The notes below the pieces were generated by a model. The model had not been told where the DNA came from. It saw only the letters and a list, made by a program, of their open reading frames with translations, and searched no databases. 64,000 nucleotides of DNA, taken from NCBI RefSeq assembly GCF_036884655.1, contig NC_088330.1, forward strand, positions 32,965,001 through 33,029,000, given 5' to 3'. The stretch comes from Musa acuminata AAA Group. Its lineage: Eukaryota; Streptophyta; Magnoliopsida; Zingiberales; Musaceae. Numbering within the stretch: position 1 is the first letter of the stretch; the number at the start of each line of letters is the position of its first letter. The translations under genes were made by a program, and so were the position numbers. This document shows positions 38,250-48,600 of the stretch, one piece after another.

Positions 38250-40015
38250 TGGAAAGGCACTGTTTCTAAGATGGCAATCTTAGTTTAGTTGCTGCTTATT
38301 AACTTCATAAACTGTCTATTTTGGTTGTTGGCTAGAAATTTTATTGTTGTCTTGGCTTTGTTTGTTACCTTGGGAAACTATTAAGTAGATTTTTGGTTCT
38401 TATGCTAAGATCATAATGGATAGCCTTCTGATGAATTCGATCAGAGAGTATCATGTTTGCAATTGAATGGTCTAATAAGTAGTTGTGTTGAAGTCAACAA
38501 CGAGATGGGATCTATGATTTCACAGATATAAGTTTGTCCGATTGGTGATTCATATTTTGATCTGTTATGTTGAATCCTGAAGAGATTTTTTGGGATAAAC
38601 ATCATTTTCAGATATCTTTTTGATTTTTACAAGAAGGCGTGGTTTTGATATTTGCTTCAATTGAGTATGAAGCTGATGTGGATAAGCATGTTTGGTTTAT
38701 AAAATAACTTGCTACGAACCTGAGTTTAAGCTTTCAGATCCAACACCGCTTTTCTTCAATGAATATGAAATGGAGGGATAAATTGTTGATCTTGTCTTTT
38801 TGATTGGCCAAATTAATGAACATGATAGATCTATCAGGGATCCTAAGGTCGTCACCAATGTTGTTCATTTTGCATGGAAGTGGCTGAATTTCTACTCAGT
38901 GTTGTAAGGATCCTGTTAGCTTTTGAGGCAGTGAAACGTTTTGCTGATGAGAATCTTACTTGTGCCTTCCATGAAGTGACTTGATGGATATTTTTGGTTA
39001 AATTGGAAGATATTCATACTAGTTTGTAATTGGCTTTTCTGATAATCTACCTACCTTGTGGCAGTGAGTCTCAGAAAAATAAGAATGTTGTATGATGGAA
39101 ATTTTCTTAATCAGGGGCCACTAGGATGCAGACCTTGTGGCAGTGAGTCTCAGAAAAATAAGAATGTTGTATGATGGAAATTTTCTTAATCAGGGGCCAC
39201 TAGGATGCAGACCTTGTGGTGATTTTGGTATTTTTACCTGGTATTCACCCATTGATTTGGTTTATTTGATGGACATAATTATTGAATGTTGCAGATCTTT
39301 TTGACTTTTGTTGGGCTTGATGGCTGTTCATGAAATCATGATTGCTCTCATGGCATACATTTAAGGGCTTAATTTTGTATATAATAAGATTAGCACATTT
39401 TGGCCATCATGACGTATGTTAAGGGCTTAATTTATAAGGGGAGTTGGTCAAATTGATTTGCTTAATGTCTCTGCTGATCTTTTAGCTGATGCCAGCAAAA
39501 GGAAAAGGTGGGAGGTTTCAGGGTTCTTGGTGACAGTGGAGATTAATATTACTAATGGCCATAGGTTACTGCATAAATATTCTGAATTGTTTTTTTTTTG
39601 TGTTTCAGTTTCACTTTTGCAGAACTTCTCTTGATTTTCAATATGTCATGTTCATAACAACTATTTTATTTAGGCTGATATTTTAGTTTATTTTGATTGT
39701 CAACATTTTGCGGTTTCCTAGAAAGTGCGGTTTCCTAGAAAGTTGATTAGTATGTGATTTACTTTTTTTATTAGAATGGTTGCTTTTTTATTTGCATGTT
39801 TAGACTAAAAGTTATAGGAGACTTTTGAATTTAATACACTGATAATCATGATAAGTTTAGGAGTCTTTGGGCTATTTAATGCTTAAAATATAAGAGACAA
39901 ACTAATTCTCAATTTTCACTACCGGTCTCAATAGAAAATCAGGAAAAATCCTGAATGAAAATACTATAAGCAACTCAAGGTATAAATTGGTGACAATGGT
40001 AGTGGTCAAGGGTCA
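38250..40015. other. Intergenic, downstream of the hnRNP Q-like gene
   Basis: The 3' UTR probably covers the first few hundred bases. Apart from the 79-bp duplication annotated separately and a tiny tandem repeat of GCGGTTTCCTAGAAAG near 39711-39742, no feature is seen. Confidence 0.5.
39053..39210. repeat. Perfect 79-bp tandem duplication
   Basis: Two copies, 39053-39131 and 39132-39210, are identical by direct comparison. Each starts ACCTTGTGGCAGTGAG and ends CTAGGATGCAG, and the first 9 bases recur at 39211. The lack of any difference implies a very recent event or an assembly artefact. Confidence 0.95.
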
Positions 40016-40019
40016 TTTT

Positions 40020-40510
40020 TTCGGGTACTGAGCCTGTTTCAGTGATCTGGTTAGATCAGTATACCAGTCAATATCGGTATACTGTGTGTTGGTACACTGG
40101 TACGCATCGATGTTTCGGAGAGGAAGAAAAAAAAAAAAGAAGAGGAAGGGTTGATGGAGGAAGAGGAAGAAGTGGTGGTGGAGGAGAAGGAAGAAGACAA
40201 GAGGTGGGAGTATACCTAGGAAGAAAAAGGAATGTGGCAGTGTCGGCATTGGTAGTGGCATCGTGAAGTAGTGGCGATGGCAGTGGTGTTGCAAAGTGGT
40301 GGCAGCAGCAGTGTTGAACGCGACACGAGCCCTAGTTTCTATTTTTAGGGTTTTTTTTCTTCTTTTTTTAATACTGAGTTGGATGGACCCCATTGTTATT
40401 TTAATTCTTTTTATTTTTTGAGTTGGACCGGGCTGCCCGAAACATTGGTCTGCATACCGGTTCATGCTCGGATCAGTATGTATTGCCCAATTTTGTACCA
40501 TTTCGGGCAG
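40020..40510. repeat. Longer copy of the GGTAC-type dispersed repeat
   Basis: The left end has ATACCAGTCAATATCGGTATAC and GGTACACTGGTACGCATCG words. The right end has GGACCGGGCTGCCCGAAAC, CATACCGGTTCATGC and TTCGGGCAGTAC. In between lie a long purine-rich GA tract (about 40118-40200) and TAGGGTTTTTTT. The architecture matches 63060-63780 in the opposite orientation. It encodes nothing credible. Confidence 0.55.
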
Positions 40511-43026
40511 TACAACAATCCTTGATGGTGGTGCTGGCTACTATTGTCAGGTTGGACATTGTTGTATTTATGGCAATAGTTTAAAGGTATTGTGCTGAGT
40601 GTGTAGCTTTTGTGGTTGCAGTGACATGTTTAGATCTTAATGAACATTCGTTCAGATAAGAATGAGATGTTTTTGGGAGGTTATGAACCACTAAAATTTA
40701 TATATTGTGGGAACTTGCATATAAAAAGGGTCTAGATAATATCTGTCCTACTGCATCGATTGTTCTCTTTTCAAAAGACAAGCCAAAATTGGTGGTTCTG
40801 CGAATATAGCTGTCAGCATATGCTGTGATGCATGATTACTTTTTCAACTGCTTAGAATTTTGACAAAGAAACCACAAAGCCATTGTGCAACAAAAATGAA
40901 ACTTGACATTATCAAATTGTTGGAATCTGCTTCTGGACATTTTTTTTAGATATATAGATCATCATGTGATCAAAATTTGTTCCAAGTGGTTGTTAGGCTT
41001 GGAATTTGTATATACTTGATAGACTGTTCTTTGAGCTGATCTTATTTTGATATACATACGTATAATGTTGTTATTTATGTTCTTAGAGGCCCTTTTGGTC
41101 TTTATTTTAAATCTAAACAAACTAGTCATCTATGGTCAATAATAGGAGGTTTTATGCCAAGCATAGCTGAACAATCTATAAAGCCTTGCCTGCAGATAAA
41201 GTAGGATTTACCTGTAAGAAGTTGAGTCTTAGAGATCAAGTTCGTGAGGTATTCATCTTCAATGAGTTGATAATGTCATGGATATTGCATCTACTAAGCT
41301 ATTTATGATTGTGAACTTTGTGATGTATGACATTTGTGGTCTATAGTAGATCTAACCAGAAATTCAAGGTAGTTGCAAATGTGAAAGATGTTAGCTTTAA
41401 TTAATTGAGTTTTCACATTTCCTATATGGAGCTGTTGGTGAACAAACAATAATGTAGGTTGATACTAATCAATTTTGACAGTTGATAGATGTTTTGATTT
41501 GTTTGTTGAACTTTTTTTGCTTCCTCTTTTTTCTTCTCTCCTTTGGGGTTGTCCCCTGATATCAATCATGTCCCAGTTGTTTTATGCTTGAATAGTGTTA
41601 GTAATTCTTTGACACTAGAAATTATCTAAGTGTTCTGTGGTCTGTTAATTGATGCCACTTAAACTTTATATTTGATTTACATTGGGACCCAAATAATAGA
41701 ACACGAATCCAACACTTTAGAAGTTAAGCATATTTTATCTTCAAGTAGTCTGTTTGATCAAGTTTATTTATAGACTAGTTATATGATGTTATGATGAAAC
41801 ATGTAAACAAAGTTTATGCTATTCGATTCTCATACCAAGACGGGATTCTGCATTATGTATTTTATAGAATTTCAATTTTATCTTTGTTGACATCAGTGAG
41901 TTCTTCGATCTTGAAAATTATGGTATAGCTGTCTTTGTTGTGTTCTTTTCTTCATAGGATTAATGGTTCTTTTTTTGGCCGATGAAAACTCCTCCAAGTA
42001 AATCTTGGAACTTCTTTTACTTTCACTTAATGGCTTATATTCTGAAACCTCAAGCAGGTAGTATTTGAATTTTTCTATCTTGGGCAGAATAGCTTTGATT
42101 CTCTTCTTAATCTATTCCCATTCTTGTGTTTGGACATCTATTTTACTTCTTTCTTGCAAGTAGTTATTGTACCAGGAATTCAGTGCCTGTTATTGTTTTA
42201 CAGAAATTTATTGTTTAGAGAATAGCTCGAGCCTGACCTTTTTTTTGTCATTTTATTATGGAAGCTTTTTATTTAGACCATCAAAGACATGGAGGAAAGA
42301 GACATTATATCCTCTGTATCCTTTTTTTCCTTGATGAATATGACTTTCTATGTTCACATATATACATATGTTATACGCTTTTATCAATATATGTTTATAT
42401 ATCTTTGTAGCAGGAACCTTGTATAAGTCTTGTGGCACTCATCAGAAATGTCAACAGTTAATAGTTAAAGGATCTGTGATCCTTAATTCTGGTAGTTATT
42501 TTTTTTTATTGTTTGGAATGGAGATCATATCCATCTTGAGTACTATTCTTTATATTGGAAACCTCTTGCAAATAGAATCAGTATGCCTAATTTTATGTTA
42601 CTGAAGAACACCTATCCTTTTGCTTGGCTGTATTGTTGAAATAGATGGAAGATGTTTTGCAAGTGAGTTTCAGAGATGTTGGATCAAATTTTCAACACAG
42701 ATGATTTATAGAGCTGAAAGTGATGGTTAAAGTGGAGAAGGGCGTTGGAGTGTTGTGTTTGCCATATGTGCCCTTAGGTTAGGAAAAAAAAGTTCATAGT
42801 ACATATTCAAGACCAGTTGTGCTGTATAGATAGATACTAATATATAGCCTGTAGGAAACAATATATACAATAAGCTGATAAAACTCAAGGTTTTAAGATG
42901 TATATGTTGATTTAGTAGTATGATAAATAGTATATGGATTTTTGAACAATCAGGGTAGTCTCATGTGAGAAAAAAATGAAGGAAATATTAAAAGGTGGTA
43001 TGGACTTGTCAAAGGGAATCTATTAG
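40511..43026. other. Intergenic, no gene recognised
   Basis: AT-rich DNA with only short open frames and no recognisable motifs on either strand. Confidence 0.5.
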
Positions 43027-43339
43027 ATGCATTGATGTGACAAGGTGAGTTAAATTAGGATTCATGGTCCGAGGAAGTAGAGAAAACCTAAGAAAATTTG
43101 CTGGAAACAATGAGAAAAGATATCCTTAACAAAGCTTAATGTCCAGAAAATATGAACTTAGAAGTAAATATAACAAGCCATAGGGACTGAACTATTTAAG
43201 ATGGCTAAGTTCATCTTTTCTGGACATTAAGCTCTGTTAAGAACATCTTTTCTCATTGTTTCCAGTAAATTTTCTTAGGTTTTCTCTACTTCCATGGACC
43301 ATGAATCCTAATTTAACTCACCTTGTCACATCAATGCAT
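43027..43339. repeat. Long hairpin: 134-bp inverted repeat with 45-base loop
   Basis: The left arm 43027-43160 and right arm 43206-43339 are the same length with no gaps. I count 7 mismatches in 134 positions, about 95 percent identity. The loop is 43161-43205. The left arm in one plus-strand frame reads like a decayed C-terminal piece of a non-LTR reverse transcriptase (VRGSRENLRKFAGN-like, where plant LINE ends have R-G-R-G-R-P-R-K-T-W), so the origin may be an inverted duplication of LINE debris. A transcript would fold into a nearly perfect long stem. Confidence 0.92.
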
Positions 43340-45586
43340 GACGAAGAAAATGGTAGTAATTGAAAATATTTTGTACATATATTTTGAAGAAGATGTATGC
43401 CTGAGCTTATATGGTTACATTATTGTGCTCATATGTAGTTCTGAAAAATTGCTGGCATCTTTTGATGTCATATAAAAGTTAAATGCTGGGTTTCATTATA
43501 ACAAGTTTTGAGGTGCATTGAGGCTCTCTGGGATTTTACAAAAAATGTTAAGATTATAATAACAGTTTTGTAACTTATGTGAGTTCTTTAATGTTTATCC
43601 AAGTTTAGCTCAACTCTTCTTCATTGATTTGACTTTTTTACAGCATTTGATTTGTTTCACTGACATAAACATCTGGAAGGTTTAGTTTTTCTTGTCATTC
43701 TATAGGAGGTCAAGAGTTAGGTGAGTTAAAACTTGATGAGTGAAGTAGACAGGTTGTAACTTCTGTTGCTGCTGAAAGTTGGTCAATATGAACTCTTGAA
43801 ACAGATTGTTTTGTTTGACTAAATGTGTGTGTGTATATATATATATTGTGCATGCAGGTTTGTTCATTTTTAGATGCCTTGTATATGTGTATATATATTG
43901 TGCATGCTGGTTTGTATTTCTGGATGCCATGTTGCTGTTATAACATGGCTCCCACCTGTGTGCTTCTTGTTTTGCTTCTGAGTTTTGAGTTTTAATTTAG
44001 TCATTTGCTTCGAGTTTTGAGAAATTCTTGGATGGTCCTTTTCTCATGTCACAAATTGTTTTTCATGGTTCTTACATCATTTTAGGCAATAATGTAACTA
44101 ATACATTTGCTCTCTGTCCACTATTTTTTTTGTTTTTGTCATGGAGGGCCATTAATGCCAAACATTTATGATTTTGATTGGGTCCACTGAGATTTTCTGC
44201 AGCAAACTTAGGTCAACAGCTGGAGGCTTTCATAAATGATGTAACTTCTCAAACATGCCTGCTGTATTATTATTTCCATGTCTAGCACAAGAATAGGGAT
44301 TCTTTCATGCCATACTGTAGTTATGAAGAGACAATGACATGTATTCCAAATACATTAGCTCCTTGTGAATCACAGGGAGGGTTTAGACAAAAGTGGTAGA
44401 TTTTACCTTGTAAGAGTTCCTACTTTGGTTCTTTATTTTTCTCTTTGAATATTCAAAAATAGTTGAATTATGTAGGATTTAGTTTCCTGACATCAGCTCT
44501 TTAATTTCAAAAGATCATCTAGGTTTTTGTAAGGTTTATAAACCATAACTATGTGAATTTTGCTGTCATATATGATGTAAGAGAGCCCAGCTACTGATGA
44601 TTAAATTTTCTTTTGGTTTCGAAAGAATTTAGTACAAATACGACTTTTTTACTGGCTCAGACTGTTCTGAAATGACTTTTGACAATGGGAAATAGAAAGT
44701 AGAAAAACGATCCAACACGAGAGACGTGGAGAAACTGTTGGGGGCTCGTCGTTCAACAAACGATCCAACACGAGAGACTTGGAGAAAGAGAAGCAAGCAA
44801 CAGGAAGGTCATAATAATTGATATTTATGCACTGTATGTTCGCGGGCGGCCTCTTGTCCCGATGATGCTAATAGTTGAAACAAAGACTAAAATTTTTATT
44901 TTATTGAAAAAGTCGCGATTAACACACTGCGCATGTCCGTCTCTCATGAAGGAATTCGTCGAGGGTGAATTCGTGGCTGAAATCCCAAGCCTCTTCGAGA
45001 ACCCTCCGAATTCCCCTGTGCAAATGAAGAACTTCTAGTCAAGAAGGCGTTCGATCGCTTATCAAAGCTATTATTCACCATTTCTTGTATGAAAGACTGG
45101 ATTTAATTAATATATTACAAATTACATGATTTAATTACTCTCCTGCCATCTGTTTTTTGTCTTTTGCAAAACCATAAATATTATACTGAAAACAAAATTT
45201 CTCATTTGGCTTAGGATAAAACATCAAGAAAAACAAATAACAACATTATCATTCTTTATGAATAAAAAACAATATCATTTTATCGTTCATTAGAAAAGTT
45301 GCTGTCAACAGACATAGACATCAACAACAACACTATCATCATTCTTTCATGGATGCAGGGAACTGAATTGACAATAACAAAATTGTCAAACAATTTTACA
45401 AGCTGAAAGGCGCAGGCACTTGCAATACATGACCAGAGACGCGCATTAAAGGATGGACGTGCTAAATCTGCAAATGAAATATTGGGTGGTCAGAACAGCT
45501 AATGAACATCCTACGAATGCCAAATCACGTAACACCAGAAAAAGGTATGAATGATAATATAATCACAGAAAAGGTACATCTAATAG
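43340..45586. other. Intergenic, no gene recognised
   Basis: Contains a short TG/TA microsatellite near 43827-43847 and a two-unit 55-bp repeat (CGATCCAACACGAGAGAC at about 44708 and 44763). A minus-strand open stretch at 44919-45015 is preceded by a good splice acceptor but could not be tied to a gene. Confidence 0.45.
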
Positions 45587-45772
45587 TGTCAGTCAACAAT
45601 GGGAGTGTCCTTGGGCTCCCAGCTAGCATCTATTGTGAAGTTCTGTACCACCACTAATGCCACTACGAAGCTTGCTTTTGTGGCGCCTCAAAATTGAATG
45701 GTTTAGACGAATAGAGCACGCTTTTTAGTGGTGCAGAACTAGTAGAGTACTTGGTTAAGGACTCCCAAGATA
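45587..45772. repeat. 186-bp direct repeat, left copy (flanks viral fragment)
   Basis: Identical to 47044-47229 except for two substitutions that I can see (GTACCACC versus GTAACACC, and GCACGC versus GCACAC). It is followed at once by a 53-bp-period tandem repeat (GATATTTGAGCTCAG at 45769 and 45822). Confidence 0.93.
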
Positions 45773-45855
45773 TTTGAGCTCAGAGTTCAGGTCTCAATCC
45801 CAATGCAGAGCCTTGAACTCAGATATTTGAGCTCAGAACTCAGGTCTCAATCCCA

Positions 45856-47043
45856 ATGCAGCCTGCCAAACTCAGGAGTCACATAATAGCTGTCAACATT
45901 CAATTATTATACGACAGTGACAATGAGGCGAAGGAACTATGCAAAAACCTTAATTCCTACTTTCAAGATACCTACATATCAGAAGGGGAAGGGGAGACGC
46001 CATACCCCCAGAAGCCCCAAAAGGAAGTGATTGCAGTAGGACTAGAAGAAGAACTAGTAATAGAATACCCCCAACTAGCAAAATTATCACAACAGGTATA
46101 TTCATCATCTGCTGTGTCAAATTACAGGCCACCTACGGATTCAACTATGGGGCCAGCAAATTACCCCCCGGCGGTGAATATAGAATCCACAAGCCAAAGG
46201 CCGACATATGAAGGGTACTCAAGACAACCAAGGTTTAAGGCAAAGGATTTTTCAGAAACCTGGAACCTCCCTTCAGCTTTTCAACAACAAGGAGCAATAT
46301 TCATAATCCCATCCCAATTAGGGATGTTTGATGAAGTTTTCATGAGGTGAGAATCAATAACAAAGAATTTGGTCTCATTACAAGGATTTACAGATCCCTT
46401 AGCAAAGATGGAGTTCATTGAAAATCTGCTTGGGGAAGCAGAAAAATTAGCATGGATCCAGTGGCGAATGGCCTATCCGGAAAAATACCAACTGCTGATG
46501 GCCAACGCAGATGGAACCGGAGGAACGCAGAATATCCTCTCACAGCTAAGGACAATCTTCATACTAGAAGACCCATTCTAGGGTTCAACAACGGCGCAAG
46601 AAGAAGCCTACAGAGACCTTGAAAGGTTATCCTGCACGAACCTCAAGTATATTATTCAATTCTTAAACGATTACATGAGGCTTGCATCCAAGACAGGAAG
46701 GCTGTTCATAGGCTCAGAACTCTCCGAAAAGCTATGGTCCAAAATGCCTGGAGAGCTAGGAAAAAGAATCAAGGAGGCGTTTGAAGCAAAATACAGGGGA
46801 AACACTATAGGAGTAATCCCAAGGATACTCTTCTCCTACAAATACCTGGAAGCGGAATGCAAGGATGCTGCATTCAGAAGAGCATTAAAGGATTTATCAT
46901 TCTGTAGTGAAATCCCTATCCCAGGATACTACAATAAGCCCGAGAGGAAGTATGGGGTAAGGAGGTCAACAACCTACAAGGGTAAACCCCACTCATCCCA
47001 CGCCAGAATTGAGAAAAGAAAACACTTGATAAGGAACAAGAAA
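45856..47043 (+). pseudogene. Endogenous pararetrovirus (Caulimoviridae-like) coat-protein fragment
   Basis: Three open stretches in one frame (from 45856, 46369 and 46675) are separated by in-frame stops at 46348-46350 and 46579-46581. They resemble the capsid region of plant pararetroviruses: a domain with FIENLLGEAEK and WIQWRMAYPE-type motifs, an LKDLSFCSEIPIPGYY block, then a basic YGVRRSTTYKGKPH block. These regions normally sit just before the CCHC zinc finger. The homology ends abruptly at 47044, at the first cysteine, where the direct repeat begins. No polymerase or movement-protein region is present. It is a dead fragment; the genus cannot be fixed by eye. Confidence 0.72.
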
Positions 47044-47229
47044 TGTCAGTCAACAATGGGAGTGTCCTTGGGCTCCCAGCTAGCATCTATTGTGAAGTTC
47101 TGTAACACCACTAATGCCACTACGAAGCTTGCTTTTGTGGCGCCTCAAAATTGAATGGTTTAGACGAATAGAGCACACTTTTTAGTGGTGCAGAACTAGT
47201 AGAGTACTTGGTTAAGGACTCCCAAGATA
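47044..47229. repeat. 186-bp direct repeat, right copy (flanks viral fragment)
   Basis: Partner of 45587-45772. The viral capsid frame stays open for a while into this copy (to about 47152), but that tail is repeat sequence, not capsid. Confidence 0.93.
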
Positions 47230-48600
47230 GATGCAGAGACTTGTGCTTAATGCAGAGACTTGTATTCTTTGTGAGAAGACTGTAGCATTTTCCATGCAAA
47301 GCACCATCAAATAGGAAACTTGAATGCATAAGATATTAGAGATAATGAAGAGGAAGATCATTTAGAAAATGTCAATGCTAGTGAGAAAAGAATATCTGAT
47401 AGGAAAAGAAAGAAAGTCGTAATTGCTAAAAAGGCTAAAACGAGACCGATGGATTTGTATATGTATCAAGGATCACAAAAGCAACATATCGAGACAAACA
47501 AATATAAACGATGCTTGAATTTGATGTAAAATTTTATTAGTTTAATATTTTTGATATTAGAAGGATAATGTGATTTGATACTTTATATGATTTCAATTTG
47601 ATATAATAATTTTATTTTTATAATCATATTTATCAATTATAATATTTTTATATTTTAATATTCTAAAGTATCTTGTTTCACTCGGGCAGGTGCTTAACAC
47701 CTCAAGCGTTTTGGGACCTTAGCACCTAATACTTTTAAAAACATTGGTTAGGACACCCTCTACCTAGTGCTTGTAGGGAGGTGAAGTCCTAATTAAATTA
47801 GGACTTTCTTCATAGTACTTTTAATGATCAAGTCTTAACTAGGTTAGGACTCTCTTCCTAATGCTTTTAGGGATGAAGTCCTAATGAGGTAAGTTAGGAT
47901 TGTCCCTTGCTGATATCAACACCCTCTTCCTCAATTTGGCCACCTACTTTTTTTCCCAATCCGAGTCTGCTATAGGTTGGAGCTCATTCGATCAAACTTT
48001 TGGGCTTAGAATTGAGCTCAAGCAGGGTTCAATAGGATTGAGATTAAATCGGAGTTTCAAATCAAAGTTCAATTAAGTCAAATTGGAGTTCAACACAAAC
48101 TCCGATAGAATCAAATTGGAGCTCGACCCAAAATTCATAAGATCATCACAATCATTCAATGCTCAACCTTCTGGCATGGGGAGAAGATCAAATGTTATAC
48201 AACACTAAAAATGTCAACTCAATGCGTTTGAAAGAAATTAATTATGGCCAAGAAACCCAATATTCATAAGCTTGACGTGGGAGCATAATTGATTTGTCTT
48301 AGAATCATAAGCTTCGATTTTATTATGGCCAAGAAACCCAATATTCAAATCTTGGTATTAGTCTTACCATATGTAATTCAGTTTGACTTTTGAAGGATGG
48401 GTACCACATATGCTCCACTCAAGTTAAAAATTGATTTTGACCATAAATTTCTACTTCATTGGCCTTCAAAACCCTTCCCTACAGCAGTGCAATTCGCATC
48501 AAGAACATAATAAGCCATGAAAAGAAGAAGCTTGAGTGAGGCACAAAGGGTAATGCTAACCTTCAAAGGTCCCATCAGAATTTGAAGAATTATACATTTC
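47230..48600. other. Intergenic repeats between viral fragment and LIG1
   Basis: A block at about 47660-47750 has words such as GGGCAGGTGCTTAACACCTCAAGCG and CTTTTAAAAACATTGG, typical of the ends of non-autonomous hAT-like elements (inference). At 47755-47910 a motif around AGTCCTAA is repeated about three times, including a near-perfect palindrome. ATTATGGCCAAGAAACCC occurs twice with an 81-bp spacing (48241 and 48322). The last 150 bases are probably the LIG1 3' UTR. Confidence 0.4.
47784..47806. repeat. Palindrome AAGTCCTAAT-TAA-ATTAGGACTT
   Basis: A perfect 10-bp inverted repeat with a 3-base loop. Related half-sites follow at about 47840-47900. It is probably part of a repeat and not a terminator of a known gene. 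Confidence 0.7.

Noticed and set aside
44919..45015. Possible last exon of a minus-strand gene (GIRRVLEEAWDFSHEF...)
   Set aside because: It has a good acceptor and a stop codon, but no upstream exon or family could be identified, and another frame is equally open.
45820..45850. tRNA-like T-loop around GGTCTCAATCCC
   Set aside because: No acceptor stem or anticodon arm can be drawn. The text is part of a 53-bp tandem repeat.
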